From: Alistipes sp.
GTDB lineage: Bacteria > Bacteroidota > Bacteroidia > Bacteroidales > Rikenellaceae
Assembly: GCA_017623505.1 (NCBI GenBank)
Contig: JAGAOZ010000007.1
Span: forward strand, 1 to 64,000
Length of the DNA: 64,000 nucleotides
Direction: 5' to 3'
This document shows, piece after piece, positions 16,118 to 26,164 of this stretch (its first letter is position 1; the number at the start of each line of letters is the position of its first letter). The position numbers and the translations under genes were made by a program. The notes below the pieces were generated by a model. It had not been told where the DNA came from and did no database searches. It was given only the letters and a program-made list of their open reading frames with translations.

Positions 16118-18022
16118 CTACTTTGCAATCTTCAAAATAGACTCCAAGTTCTTCTCGTTATCATACTTCTTGCCCTCTGGGGTATATACGTAATCGATAC
16201 GATCCTTGAAGTACTCCTCAACCTTACCACGAACAACCTTCATGGTACTATTCACCAAACCATTCTGCTCAGTGAAAGGCTCGCCTACGATAGCCAACGC
16301 ACCTGGTAACCAACGGTCTGGGAACTCGTCTGCATAGACACCACCTGTGCGATACTTATCAATCTCCTCCGATATAGCCTTCGCAGCCACCTTCGCAGCC
16401 TCAGCGTCGTTCTTTCCATCCAGAAGCTTACGCATAGCCTCCTTATTTGGTACTACGATAGCCGAAGTATAAGGGCTCTGATTATTATAGATGATAATCT
16501 GGTCGATAAGAGGTGACTTATCAACGATAGCCTCCTCCATTCCCTCTGGGCTATACTTCTCGCCATCAGCCGAAATCAAAAGGCTCTTAAAACGGCCAAG
16601 CACATACAAGAAACCATCCTCGGCCATATATCCCATATCGCCCGTATAGAGCCAGCCATCCTTCACAGTCTCTGCCGTAGCTGTTGGGTTCTTCCAATAA
16701 CCGGCCATCACATTCTCACCCTTGATAACAATCTCACCCTTCTGTCCGGTAGGCATCTCACGACCCTCCTCATCCAAAATCTTTATCTCCAAAGGCTGGA
16801 TAAGTTTACCCGATGAGCCAAAACGGTGGTTTTTCTTACCGATAGAGTTTGTCGAGATGATAGGTGTAGCCTCTGACAGACCATAACCTTGATACATAGG
16901 CATACCTACTGCGTAGAAGAAACGCTGCAACTCCGAGTCGAGCAACGCTCCACCACCAACGAAGAACTGCAACTCTCCACCAAAGGCCTCACGCACCTTC
17001 TTAAAGAGAATCTTATCAAAGAGCCAAACCAATGGCTTCAACATACAACGCCATCCCTTACCCTTCGAAAAACCATCCTGGTTATATGAGTAAGATACCT
17101 TCAAAGCGAAGTTAAAGAGTTTCTCAGTTGTCTTACCCTTCTTACGGATTGAAGTCTCGATACTCTTACGGAAGTTCTTTGCCAAAGCAGGCACCGATAG
17201 CAAGAAATGAGGCTTCACCTCACGGATATTCAAAGGTATATTCTTCAACGTCTCCATTGGAGTACGGCCAACCTGTGTAGTAGCCACCGATGCTCCACAA
17301 GCAATCATAATATAGAAACCGCATACGTGAGCAAAGCAGTGGTCCAAAGGCAGGATGATGAGCGTACGATAGCCCGAAGGAATCGAGATACGGGTCAAAG
17401 CCTGCTCCACATTAGCTGTATAGTTACGGTGTGTCAAAATCACACCCTTTGGATCTGCCGTAGTACCTGAGGTGTAAGTAATAGTCGCATAATCATCATT
17501 CTGCAACGCCTCGCTGATAGCGAAAAACTCCTTCTCATTCTCCTTGAGATACTCCTCACCTTTAGCTACAACATCCTGCAACAGCATCTCGCCCTCCTGT
17601 AACTCACCGCTATACTCAAAGATAATCACTCGCTTAACGAGTGGCAGTTCCTTAAGAATCTTGCGAATCTTAGGCAACTGATACTGCGACACGATAATTG
17701 TCTCCACCTCGGCATGACGCAGACGGAACAATAGGTCATTTGCCTCCTCCAACTTAATTGAGAGTGGCACACTGATAGCTCCGGCATACAACAAACCGAG
17801 CTCCGAAAGAATCCAATTGTTACAACCCTCAGCAAGAATAGATACTGTCTGACGAGGCTTAACACCAATAGCTGCCAAACCTGCACCAATCTTCACTGCA
17901 ATCTCCTTACTCTCTGCATAGGTTGTTGGCTGAAAAGCTCCATCGTGCTTCTCCAACAAAAACGTCTTCTCTCCATATTGAGCCACCGACGACTCAAAAA
18001 GATCAATAAGGGTTTTCTTCAT
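16118..18022 (-). CDS. Long-chain fatty-acid--CoA ligase (AMP-forming)
   Basis: 634 residues. It activates fatty acids via an acyl-adenylate to acyl-CoA. The ATP/AMP-binding block YTSGTTADPKGVILTH is at 183-198. The second block GYGLSEATPIIS, then a TGDMGY block and the GRFKSLLISADGEK hinge, follow in order. No membrane segments are evident; such enzymes are usually membrane-associated peripherally. It follows lepA by 21 bases on the same strand and is probably cotranscribed. Chain-length specificity cannot be read from sequence. Confidence 0.9.
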   Translation of the reverse strand: MKKTLIDLFESSVAQYGEKTFLLEKHDGAFQPTTYAESKEIAVKIGAGLAAIGVKPRQTVSILAEGCNNWILSELGLLYAGAISVPLSIKLEEANDLLFRLRHAEVETIIVSQYQLPKIRKILKELPLVKRVIIFEYSGELQEGEMLLQDVVAKGEEYLKENEKEFFAISEALQNDDYATITYTSGTTADPKGVILTHRNYTANVEQALTRISIPSGYRTLIILPLDHCFAHVCGFYIMIACGASVATTQVGRTPMETLKNIPLNIREVKPHFLLSVPALAKNFRKSIETSIRKKGKTTEKLFNFALKVSYSYNQDGFSKGKGWRCMLKPLVWLFDKILFKKVREAFGGELQFFVGGGALLDSELQRFFYAVGMPMYQGYGLSEATPIISTNSIGKKNHRFGSSGKLIQPLEIKILDEEGREMPTGQKGEIVIKGENVMAGYWKNPTATAETVKDGWLYTGDMGYMAEDGFLYVLGRFKSLLISADGEKYSPEGMEEAIVDKSPLIDQIIIYNNQSPYTSAIVVPNKEAMRKLLDGKNDAEAAKVAAKAISEEIDKYRTGGVYADEFPDRWLPGALAIVGEPFTEQNGLVNSTMKVVRGKVEEYFKDRIDYVYTPEGKKYDNEKNLESILKIAK

Positions 18023-18043
18023 AATCTTATAATTTATCTTATG

Positions 18044-19834
18044 TTAATCCATCTTTAAGACTGCAAGGAACGCTGACTGTGGCACCTGCACCTGACCCAC
18101 CTGACGCATACGTTTCTTACCGGCCTTCTGCTTCTCCAGAAGTTTACGCTTACGCGATATATCGCCTCCGTAACACTTCGCCGTCACATCCTTACGTACA
18201 GCCTTAACCGTCTCACGAGCGATAATCTTCGCGCCGATAGCCGCCTGAATAGCGATATCAAACTGCTGTCGTGGGATAAGTTCCTTAAGCTTCTCACACA
18301 TCTTACGACCAAAATCGTAAGCATGGTCGGCATAGATAAGTGATGAAAGGGCATCCACCTGCTCGCCATTGAGCAGAATATCCAGTTTAGCCAACTTCGA
18401 AGGCTGATAACCTGTACGGTGATAGTCAAACGAAGCATAACCTTTAGATATACTCTTCAACTTATCATAGAAATCAAAAACAATCTCCGAGAGTGGCATC
18501 TCAAAATTAACCTCCACACGGTCCTGCGTGATAAAGTTCTGATTCTTCATCACACCTCGCTTATCGATACATAGCTTGATTACAGCGCCCAGGAAATCTG
18601 CTTTTGTAATAATCTGAGCATTGATATATGGCTCCTCGATAGTTGCAACCTTAGTAACCTCAGGCAATCCCGATGGGTTGTGAACCTCCAACACCTCGCC
18701 CGATGTAGTCGTAATACGATACGATACGTTAGGCACGGTGGTAATCACATCCATATCAAACTCACGATACAGACGCTCTTGGATAATCTCCATATGCAAC
18801 AATCCCAAGAAACCGCAACGGAAACCGAATCCGAGGGCCAACGAACTCTCAGGCTCAAATGTCAGCGAAGCATCATTTAGCTGCAACTTCTCCAATGAAG
18901 CACGCAAATCCTCGTACTCATCCGCCTCCACAGGGTATACACCCGCAAAGACCATAGGCTTCACATCCTCAAAACCGGCAATAGCTTCGCTACATGGGTT
19001 CGCCACAGATGTAATGGTATCTCCCACCTTTACATCCTTCGAGTTCTTAATTCCCGAACAGATATAACCCACATCACCCGAACGAATCTCGCCACGTGGG
19101 CACATCTTCAGTTTCAATACACCCACCTCGTCGGCATCGTAGTCGCTGCCGGCATTGAAGAATTTTACGTGGTCGCCCTTACGGATTGTGCCGTTAAAGA
19201 CTCTAAAATATGCAATAATACCCCTAAAAGGGTTAAATACTGAGTCGAAAATCAGTGCTTGCAGCGGTGCGTCATCATCTCCCGCAGGGGCAGGAATACG
19301 CGCTACAATAGCCTCCAGCACATCCTCCACACCCTGACCGGTCTTACCTGATGCGAGCAATATATCTTCATCCTTACAACCGATAAGGTCGATAATTTGA
19401 TCCTTAACCTCGTCAATCATCGCCGACTCCACATCAATCTTATTCAGCACAGGTACGATCTCCAAGTCGTTACCAATAGCCAAATAGAGATTTGATATGG
19501 TCTGAGCCTGAATACCTTGCGTAGCATCCACCACCAGCAATGCACCCTCGCACGAAGCAATTGCACGCGACACTTCGTATGAAAAATCGACGTGTCCCGG
19601 AGTGTCAATAAGATTCAAAATATATGTCTCGCCATCCTTGGCACGATACTCCATCTGTATCGCATGACTCTTAATGGTAATACCCTTCTCACGCTCCAAA
19701 TCCATATCATCCAACACTTGCGACTGCATCTCGCGCTGATTTAGCGTATTGGTATACTCCAACAGACGGTCTGCCAAGGTTGATTTACCGTGGTCGATAT
19801 GGGCTATAATACAAAAGTTACGAATCTTTTTCAT
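18044..19834 (-). CDS. lepA: Elongation factor 4 (back-translocating GTPase LepA)
   Basis: 596 residues, the usual LepA length. GTPase motifs are [16 protein letters not shown] (G1, near residue 10), [15 protein letters not shown] (G3) and NKIDVESA (G4). The LepA-specific C-terminal end, including [21 protein letters not shown], is present. It acts on ribosomes during initiation or stalled translocation. It is first in a minus-strand unit with the acyl-CoA ligase, with a TATATTTG -7 box on the minus strand at 19857-19864. Confidence 0.97.
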   Translation of the reverse strand: MKKIRNFCIIAHIDHGKSTLADRLLEYTNTLNQREMQSQVLDDMDLEREKGITIKSHAIQMEYRAKDGETYILNLIDTPGHVDFSYEVSRAIASCEGALLVVDATQGIQAQTISNLYLAIGNDLEIVPVLNKIDVESAMIDEVKDQIIDLIGCKDEDILLASGKTGQGVEDVLEAIVARIPAPAGDDDAPLQALIFDSVFNPFRGIIAYFRVFNGTIRKGDHVKFFNAGSDYDADEVGVLKLKMCPRGEIRSGDVGYICSGIKNSKDVKVGDTITSVANPCSEAIAGFEDVKPMVFAGVYPVEADEYEDLRASLEKLQLNDASLTFEPESSLALGFGFRCGFLGLLHMEIIQERLYREFDMDVITTVPNVSYRITTTSGEVLEVHNPSGLPEVTKVATIEEPYINAQIITKADFLGAVIKLCIDKRGVMKNQNFITQDRVEVNFEMPLSEIVFDFYDKLKSISKGYASFDYHRTGYQPSKLAKLDILLNGEQVDALSSLIYADHAYDFGRKMCEKLKELIPRQQFDIAIQAAIGAKIIARETVKAVRKDVTAKCYGGDISRKRKLLEKQKAGKKRMRQVGQVQVPQSAFLAVLKMD

Positions 19835-19856
19835 ATATATAATGTGTATAAGCGTG

Positions 19857-19864
19857 CAAATATA
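19857..19864 (-). promoter_or_regulatory. -7 box (TATATTTG) of lepA
   Basis: A perfect TAnnTTTG on the minus strand, 23 bases before the lepA ATG; 19 bases further upstream is TTTT, one base off the -33 consensus. Confidence 0.65.
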
Positions 19865-19915
19865 CTAATTTTTCCCGTAATATAAAATAGGATACAACCT
19901 CTCAAGTTTTTGTTG

Positions 19916-19923
19916 TATATTTG
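19916..19923 (+). promoter_or_regulatory. -7 box (TATATTTG) of the UbiA-like gene
   Basis: A perfect TAnnTTTG match 20 bases before the ATG at 19944, divergent from the lepA promoter. No clear -33 TTTG was seen. Confidence 0.55.
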
Positions 19924-19943
19924 CACCGCAAAACAATCAAATA

Positions 19944-20810
19944 ATGAATACCATCGCCAAATACGCAGGACTTGTCAAGTTCTCACATACAATATTCGCA
20001 ATGCCATTTGCATTGATGTCATTCACATACGCTATCATTAGCTCACCTATTCCCGTCAGCAACCTCTGGATTTTGCTGCTTCAGGTTGTGCTATGTATGG
20101 TCTTTGCCCGCAATGTTGCTATGGGTTTCAACCGTTGGGCAGATTGGAGAATTGACGCCGAGAATCCACGTACCGCAGGCCGAGAGATTCCCGCAGGCAA
20201 AATCTCGCCAAAGGCAGCTTTAGGGTTTGTCGCTATAAATGCTATCGGATTCATTATCACTGCTATAACCATTAACTCACTGACCGCTTGGCTCTCTCCG
20301 GTAGCACTTGCTGTTGTTATGGCGTACAGCTACTGTAAACGCTTCACATCGCTCGCGCATCTGGTACTCGGACTATCGCTCGGAATCGCTCCTTTGGGAG
20401 CATATATCGCCGTACGTGGCGAGTTTGCTTTAGTGCCTTGCATATTGGCATTTGTCGTTATGACGTGGTGCGGCAGCTTTGATATTATCTACGCTCTGCA
20501 AGATAGAGATTTTGACCGCAAACGAGGTCTGCACTCTATCCCTGCGCGGTTCTCTATTCGCACATCGCTCTACATAAGCATAGGCCTGCACATCCTGACA
20601 ATTGCGGCTTTGGCGTGGTATGTTTGGTTGCTTCCACACAATCTTTGGATATGGATTGGAGCGGCACTTTTTACCGCCATAATCATCCTCGAGCACATCC
20701 TTGTAACCCCATCCCGTCAGCGTAACATAGGCATCGCTTTCGGCACTCTTAACGGACTTGCCAGCCTTACGCTTGCCACATTTGTAATCATCGGATTATT
20801 AATAGCTTAG
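19944..20810 (+). CDS. UbiA family prenyltransferase, likely menaquinone biosynthesis (MqnP/UbiA-like)
   Basis: 288 residues with about eight predicted membrane helices. It attaches a polyprenyl chain to an aromatic acid. The two Asp-rich metal/diphosphate motifs are visible: NRWAD (63-67) and DRDFD (about 187-191). The motif spacing and the N-terminal KFSHTIFAMPFAL match the subgroup annotated as 4-hydroxybenzoate polyprenyltransferase in organisms that make menaquinone by the futalosine route, where it is called MqnP. That would mean the true substrate is a dihydroxynaphthoate; this is an inference. The EamA transporter follows by 6 bases. Confidence 0.85.
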   Translation: MNTIAKYAGLVKFSHTIFAMPFALMSFTYAIISSPIPVSNLWILLLQVVLCMVFARNVAMGFNRWADWRIDAENPRTAGREIPAGKISPKAALGFVAINAIGFIITAITINSLTAWLSPVALAVVMAYSYCKRFTSLAHLVLGLSLGIAPLGAYIAVRGEFALVPCILAFVVMTWCGSFDIIYALQDRDFDRKRGLHSIPARFSIRTSLYISIGLHILTIAALAWYVWLLPHNLWIWIGAALFTAIIILEHILVTPSRQRNIGIAFGTLNGLASLTLATFVIIGLLIA

Positions 20811-20816
20811 TCAAAT

Positions 20817-21716
20817 ATGTGGGTTAGTTTGGCTTTTCTCTCGGCTGCCCTTTTAGGCTTCTACGACGTAGCTAAGAAACAGGCTCTCAGGGAGAACTCC
20901 GTACCTATTGTTCTACTGCTGAACACCCTCTTCTCTTCGCTTATATTCCTGCCAGCAATCATCTCGGCTTCATTCTCGCTCGGATGGTTTGAGGCAACAC
21001 CTTTTGTCGAATATTCTGGCACAATGGGCGACCATCTGCTCATTATAGTAAAATCCGCCATTGTCCTTTCGTCGTGGATTTTCGGATATATCGGCATTAA
21101 ACACCTACCTATAACTATCGTAGGTCCTATCAACGCCACCCGCCCTGTGCTTGTTCTGCTCGGCGCACTTCTAATCTTCGGCGAACGACTCAATGCGATG
21201 CAGTGGATAGGCGTTGTGTTGGCTATCTTTTCGATTTTTCTACTCAGTCGCTCCTCTCGCAAGGAGGGTATAGACTTTCGCCACAACATCTGGATTTTAG
21301 CCGTTGCCGCTGCCGCTGTTATGGGAGCTGTCAGCGGACTCTATGACCGCTATATAATGACCTCATTACCACCTCTTTTCGTACAGAGCTGGTACAATCT
21401 CTATCAAGCGGCAATGATGTCTGTGGCGGTAGCTGTCATTCTTATTATTCAAGGCAAGAAATCGACACATTTTCATTGGTCATGGGCAATTCCTATGATA
21501 TCGATTTTGCTATCGGCTGCCGACTTAGCATACCTCACAGCATTGAGCCGCGACGAGGCTATGATATCGGTTGTCTCGATGATACGTCGTTCATCTGTTG
21601 TGGTATCATTTGTCTGCGGAGCTATGCTTTTCCGCGAAAAGAACCTCCGTTCGAAGGCAATAGACCTTGTGCTGATTCTTATCGGAATGATATTTTTGTG
21701 GTTGGGCAGCAAATAG
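20817..21716 (+). CDS. EamA/DMT superfamily transporter
   Basis: 299 residues with about ten hydrophobic helices in two related halves, the normal two-EamA architecture. The first repeat ends in the conserved GPINATRPVLVLLGALLIFGE-type block (about 103-123), and the second half contains a corresponding SMIRRSSVVVSFVCGAMLF block. It is an inner-membrane drug/metabolite transporter with unknown substrate. It starts 6 bases after the UbiA-like gene and is likely cotranscribed with it. Confidence 0.85.
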   Translation: MWVSLAFLSAALLGFYDVAKKQALRENSVPIVLLLNTLFSSLIFLPAIISASFSLGWFEATPFVEYSGTMGDHLLIIVKSAIVLSSWIFGYIGIKHLPITIVGPINATRPVLVLLGALLIFGERLNAMQWIGVVLAIFSIFLLSRSSRKEGIDFRHNIWILAVAAAAVMGAVSGLYDRYIMTSLPPLFVQSWYNLYQAAMMSVAVAVILIIQGKKSTHFHWSWAIPMISILLSAADLAYLTALSRDEAMISVVSMIRRSSVVVSFVCGAMLFREKNLRSKAIDLVLILIGMIFLWLGSK

Positions 21717-21740
21717 ATGCATATATTGCAGAAATTTTAG

Positions 21741-21748
21741 TATCTTTG
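21741..21748 (+). promoter_or_regulatory. -7 box (TATCTTTG) of pheT
   Basis: A perfect TAnnTTTG match 37 bases before the pheT ATG; no good -33 element at the expected distance. Confidence 0.55.
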
Positions 21749-21785
21749 TCCGTTAGAAGAAAAATTAACGCAAAAACTATATATT

Positions 21786-24251
21786 ATGGAGATTTCTTTC
21801 AGTTGGTTAAAGAAATATATCGACACCAACCTCTCAGCTGAGGAGGTTGCTCGTATCCTTACAGACATTGGTCTGGAGGTAGAGGATTTTCGTAAGATAG
21901 AGACCATCAAAGGCGGTCTTGCAGGCGTTGTCGTAGGTAAGGTACTCACTTGTGAGGACCACCCCGACTCAGACCACCTGCACATCACCACAGTTGATGT
22001 CGGTGCAGAGGAGCCTTTGCAGATTGTCTGTGGAGCTGCTAACTGCCGCCAGGGCTTAAAGGTTATGTGTGCTACGGTAGGAGCTGTGCTCTATCCCAAC
22101 GGAGGTGATGAGGAGTTCAAGATTAAGCGCAGCAAGATTCGCGGTGTAGAGTCTCTCGGTATGTTGTGTGCTGAGGACGAGTTGGGCATCGGCACCTCTC
22201 ACGAGGGCATTTTGGAACTTGCCGAGGATGCTCCTGTCGGTATGCCGGCACGCGACTTCCTCAATGTCAAGGATGACTATCTTATCGGTATTGGCCTCAC
22301 ACCTAACCGTATTGATGCTGCATCACACATCGGCGTAGCTCGCGACTTGGTAGCTTATCTGCGCAGTCGTGGCGAGGATGTTCGTCTGAAGATGCCATCG
22401 GTAGAGGATTTTAAGGTAGATAACCACGATATGCCTTTCGAGGTTGTTGTAGAGAACACCGAGGCTGCACCTCGCTATGCAGGTTTGACCGTTACAGGTT
22501 GTACAATTGCTCCATCTCCGGAGTGGATGCAGAATGAGTTGCGCGCCGCAGGTATCAACCCTAAGAACAACTTGGTCGATATCACCAACTACGTTCTCTT
22601 TGAGCTTGGTCAGCCACTCCACGCCTTCGATGCCGATAAGGTCGAGGGTCATAAGGTTGTGGTTAAGAACTGCGAGGAGGGCACAAAGTTCGTTACTCTG
22701 GATGGTGTAGAGCGTACACTATCGGCTCAAGACTTGATGATTTGCTCGGCTGAGCGACCAATGTGTATCGGTGGCGTATTCGGAGGCTTGGACTCTGGTA
22801 TCAGCGACACTACGACCAACGTCTTCCTGGAGAGTGCATACTTCAACCCTGTATCTATCCGCCGCTCAGCGAAGCATCACGGTCTGAATACCGACGCATC
22901 ATTCCGCTTTGAGCGTGGCGTAGACCCTAACATGCAGGTATATGCTCTTAAGCGTGCAGCCCTCTTGATGAAGGAACTTGCTGGCGGTAAGATTTCAAGC
23001 GAGATTACCGACTTGAATCCTACACCTGCTGAGGATTTCGTATTTGAGGTTTCATTGGACCGCGTCGATATGCTCATCGGTAAGAAGATTGAGGAGCAGA
23101 CCGTACGCACCATCCTCGACGCTTTGGAGGTTAAGATTTTGGAGGAAGATGGCCGCACATTGAAGGTTGCCGTTCCACCATATCGTGTAGACGTTCAGCG
23201 TGAGGCTGACTTGGTAGAGGATATACTCCGTATCTATGGATATAACAATGTTGAGATTCCACAGGCTGTTCACTCTACCCTCTCGTATGCACCACGCCCC
23301 GATAAGAATCGCCTTATCAACATTGCTGCCGACCACTTGGCAGCTACGGGCTACACCGAGATTATGTCTAACTCACTCACCAAGGGTAGCTACTACGAGG
23401 GCTTGACCTCTTATAAAGCAGAGAACTGTGTTCGCATCCTCAATCCGCTGAGTGCCGACTTGAATGTGATGCGTCAGACATTGCTGTTCAATGCTCTGGA
23501 GGCTATCGAGCTTAATATCAACCACCGCAACGCCGACCTCAAGCTCTTTGAGTTGGGTAACTGCTACTTCTACAATGCCGAGGCTAAGGATGAGGAGAAG
23601 CCACTGAGTGCCTACACCGAGAAGTATCGTATTGCATTGGCTGTAACAGGTGCTGAGGCGACTGCTTCGTGGAACGTGAAGGCTGAGCCATCATCATTCT
23701 ACACATTGCGCCACGCCGTAGAGAAGCTGTTGCGTCGCTTCGGTATCGACATCTACTCGCTCAAGAACGAGCCTTTGGAGAGTGACCTCTACGCTGATGC
23801 TATCGCTCTTATGCAGGGTAACCGTGCGATGGTTGAGATGGGTGTTGTTGCACCTGCTCTACTGCGCAAGATGGGTATCAAGCAGTCGGTATACTTCGCC
23901 GAGATATACTTCGAGCTTATTGTGCGCGCCGCTAAGAAGCACACTATCGCTGTCGAGGAGCTCTCGAAGTTCCCAGAGGTTAAGCGTGACTTGGCTCTGC
24001 TGGTTGATAAGGATGTAACATTTGCTCAGCTACGTCAGATTGCCTTCGCTTCGGAGAAAAAGCTCCTTACGAAGGTTACCCTATTCGACGTATACGAGGG
24101 CGACAAGCTTCCTGAGGGTAAGAAGTCATACGCTCTTGGCTTCACTTTGGAGGACAAGACGCAGACCCTCAACGATAAGACTATCGAGAAGACAATGGCA
24201 AATATAGCTCGCCAGCTTGAGCAGCGTGCCGGTGCACAGATTCGCTCATAA
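21786..24251 (+). CDS. pheT: Phenylalanine--tRNA ligase beta subunit
   Basis: 821 residues. It forms the alpha2-beta2 enzyme that charges tRNA-Phe. The N-terminal MEISFSWLKKYIDTNLSAEE and the EMAP-like tRNA-binding region (about 40-150) are followed by the B3/B4 editing domain, the B5 domain, the catalytic-like core, and a C-terminal FDX-ACB domain (about 728-820, KFPEVKRDLALLVD). Full length for the family. The alpha subunit (pheS) is not in the window, so the two genes are unlinked here. The gene has its own -7 box and a strong terminator. Confidence 0.97.
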   Translation: MEISFSWLKKYIDTNLSAEEVARILTDIGLEVEDFRKIETIKGGLAGVVVGKVLTCEDHPDSDHLHITTVDVGAEEPLQIVCGAANCRQGLKVMCATVGAVLYPNGGDEEFKIKRSKIRGVESLGMLCAEDELGIGTSHEGILELAEDAPVGMPARDFLNVKDDYLIGIGLTPNRIDAASHIGVARDLVAYLRSRGEDVRLKMPSVEDFKVDNHDMPFEVVVENTEAAPRYAGLTVTGCTIAPSPEWMQNELRAAGINPKNNLVDITNYVLFELGQPLHAFDADKVEGHKVVVKNCEEGTKFVTLDGVERTLSAQDLMICSAERPMCIGGVFGGLDSGISDTTTNVFLESAYFNPVSIRRSAKHHGLNTDASFRFERGVDPNMQVYALKRAALLMKELAGGKISSEITDLNPTPAEDFVFEVSLDRVDMLIGKKIEEQTVRTILDALEVKILEEDGRTLKVAVPPYRVDVQREADLVEDILRIYGYNNVEIPQAVHSTLSYAPRPDKNRLINIAADHLAATGYTEIMSNSLTKGSYYEGLTSYKAENCVRILNPLSADLNVMRQTLLFNALEAIELNINHRNADLKLFELGNCYFYNAEAKDEEKPLSAYTEKYRIALAVTGAEATASWNVKAEPSSFYTLRHAVEKLLRRFGIDIYSLKNEPLESDLYADAIALMQGNRAMVEMGVVAPALLRKMGIKQSVYFAEIYFELIVRAAKKHTIAVEELSKFPEVKRDLALLVDKDVTFAQLRQIAFASEKKLLTKVTLFDVYEGDKLPEGKKSYALGFTLEDKTQTLNDKTIEKTMANIARQLEQRAGAQIRS

Positions 24252-24262
24252 GGCGACATAAC

Positions 24263-24306
24263 AATAAAATAAGGAGCATTTCAATCGAAATGCTCCTTAT
24301 TTTATT
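24263..24306. terminator. Bidirectional terminator between pheT and the MFS permease gene
   Basis: A nearly 19-bp stem is formed by 24263-24281 (AATAAAATAAGGAGCATTT) and 24288-24306. The A/T-rich outer arms provide T-tracts in both directions. Confidence 0.9.
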
Positions 24307-24319
24307 ATATCTCCAACAA

Positions 24320-25597
24320 TTATTTCACTTCAGGCTGATGCTTGTAGCGGAACATAATAGCAAACATCACAGCTACAACCAACGCATAGCCTGCGAAGAT
24401 AAGCCACGTGTGGCTCCAGCCCTCAGCTACCGCAGCACCATTAGTAACGACCTTCTCGGCATTCTCAATAGTTGCAGGAACGAAGCGGTTTACGATAGCC
24501 TGTGCGCCCAAAGTACCTATGGTAGCACCGATACCGTTTGTCATAATCATAAACAAGCCCTGTGCCGATGAACGCATCTCACCACTTGTGTTATCGTTTA
24601 CATACAGCGAGCCCGAGATATTGAAGAAGTCAAATGCTACGCCGTAGACAATCATCGAGAGGATGAACATCCACAATCCTGTACCTGGATTACCCAAGCC
24701 GAACAAGCCGAAACGCAATACCCACGCAAACATAGCGATAAGCATCACATTCTTAATACCAAATCGCTTCAGGAAGAATGGGATGAGCAGGATACACAAC
24801 GTCTCCGACACCTGCGAGAGTGAGATAAGAGCATTTGCGTGGTTTGCGCCAAACGTATTGGCAAACTCTGGCAAATTCTTGAACGAGGTTATGAAACCGT
24901 TAGCGAAGCCATTGGTAATCTGCAACGACACACCCAAAAGCATTGAGAAGATAAAGAACAGAGCCATCTGCTTACTCTTGAAGAGCTTAAAAGCATCCAA
25001 ACCCAAACGTTGCGCAAACGATTTCTTACCAGAAGAGTTACTGACAGGGCAATGTGGTAATAACTGAGCATATAGAGCCAACGTAATACCAATAATCGCA
25101 CACTGATAGAACTGCATATAATTAGCCTGGAATCCTGCAAAATCGCACACCAACATTGCAACAATAAATCCTACTGTACCGAATACACGGATAGGAGGGA
25201 ACGCCTTGATTGTATCGTAACCACCCTGCTCCAATGCAGTGTATGCCACAGAGTTTGACAGCGCAAGTGTAGGCATATAGAATGCAACACTGAGCGAATA
25301 CATTACAAACATAGGTGTCAACTGATGGCTAAAGCCGAAATATCCTGCACCTGCAATAAAGAGAGCCGCCATACCGTGACAGAATCCCAAAAGACGCTGT
25401 GCTGGCACCCACTTATCAGCAATGATACCCATGATGGCAGGCATGAAGATAGACACCACACCCTGCATTGCATAAAACCAACCTATCAAGTGCTGATAAC
25501 CCTCTGCATAGAGGTAACCACCCATTGATGTAAGGTATGAACCCCAGACAGCAAACTGCAGGAAGTTCATGATAATTAGTTTAAGTTTTAGATTCAT
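24320..25597 (-). CDS. MFS nucleoside permease (NupG/XapB-like)
   Basis: 425 residues from the ATG at 25597; a GTG at 25624 would add nine residues that do not belong to the family N-terminus. Twelve hydrophobic helices are apparent. The N-terminal NFLQFAVWGSYLTSMGGYLY and the following cytoplasmic GIIADKWVPAQR loop are typical of the nucleoside:H+ symporter family. It is an inner-membrane importer of nucleosides, with exact substrate unknown. The convergent pheT terminator also serves it. A long AT-rich upstream region (25598-25790) probably carries its promoter; TATCTTTA is the nearest -7-like match. Confidence 0.87.
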   Translation of the reverse strand: MNLKLKLIIMNFLQFAVWGSYLTSMGGYLYAEGYQHLIGWFYAMQGVVSIFMPAIMGIIADKWVPAQRLLGFCHGMAALFIAGAGYFGFSHQLTPMFVMYSLSVAFYMPTLALSNSVAYTALEQGGYDTIKAFPPIRVFGTVGFIVAMLVCDFAGFQANYMQFYQCAIIGITLALYAQLLPHCPVSNSSGKKSFAQRLGLDAFKLFKSKQMALFFIFSMLLGVSLQITNGFANGFITSFKNLPEFANTFGANHANALISLSQVSETLCILLIPFFLKRFGIKNVMLIAMFAWVLRFGLFGLGNPGTGLWMFILSMIVYGVAFDFFNISGSLYVNDNTSGEMRSSAQGLFMIMTNGIGATIGTLGAQAIVNRFVPATIENAEKVVTNGAAVAEGWSHTWLIFAGYALVVAVMFAIMFRYKHQPEVK

Positions 25598-25791
25598 ATA
25601 CTTTAGTGTTTTTGAAATTTGCACCGTTTAACCTTGTAAAGATATAAAAATTATTTTTTACACGAACCGGCGCAGAAGATTTTTGACTAAAAATTTTCTG
25701 CATTAAGACCTCCCGACAGATATGCATTTTACGTATAACGCTCTATTCTGTGAAATAATTATTCGATAAAGTAATTTTTTTTCGAAAATTC

Positions 25792-25822
25792 TTTGCAGAA
25801 AAGAAATTATGTTTTACTTTTG
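25792..25822 (+). promoter_or_regulatory. Promoter of tRNA-Gln(CUG)
   Basis: TTTG at 25792-25795, a 19-base spacer and TACTTTTG at 25815-25822. Both elements and the spacing match the tRNA-Leu promoter exactly. Confidence 0.85.
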
Positions 25823-25848
25823 CAGCGTCAATCAAATGACACACATAT

Positions 25849-25919
25849 TGGGCTATGGTGTAATGGTAACACTACAGATTCTGGTCCTGTCATTCCAAGT
25901 TCGAATCTTGGTAGCCCAA
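25849..25919 (+). tRNA. tRNA-Gln (anticodon CUG)
   Basis: Acceptor strands TGGGCTA (25849-25855) and TAGCCCA (25912-25918) pair fully with the U1-A72 pair typical of tRNA-Gln. The D-arm (GGTGTAATGGTAACAC), anticodon loop TTCTGGT with CTG at 25881-25883, and T-loop (GTTCGAATC) are all present. CCA is not encoded. Only the CUG isoacceptor is in this window. Confidence 0.93.
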
Positions 25920-25920
25920 C

Positions 25921-25950
25921 AAAAAGAGCAGTCTAACGACTGCTCTTTTT
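25921..25950 (+). terminator. Terminator of tRNA-Gln(CUG)
   Basis: A 13-bp stem AAAAAGAGCAGTC (25921-25933) pairs with 25938-25950, which ends in five T. Sequence from 25951 to 26108 shows nothing coding or structured. Confidence 0.9.
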
Positions 25951-26108
25951 GTTGGTTATACCTACATTCCCTCCCCAACCCCTCCCTTTGGGAGAAAAAT
26001 AAACTCTCCCTTGTCTGCTCTCGCTCGGCATAGTGTGCAAGTACCCTCTGCCCTCACTTACTCGCAGCCTTGAGAAAGGGCGGGGCTTGGTCGCATTCTC
26101 AAGGGCAC

Positions 26109-26141
26109 AAAAAAAGAGCGGCCAAACAAATTTGACCGCTC
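26109..26141 (-). terminator. Terminator of the M3 peptidase operon
   Basis: An 11-bp stem with one mismatch (GAGCGGCCAAA at 26116-26126 against 26131-26141) is followed on the minus strand by a T-run (A-run at 26109-26115), 24 bases past the stop at 26165. Confidence 0.85.
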
Positions 26142-26164
26142 CTTGTTATCAATTATTGATTCTA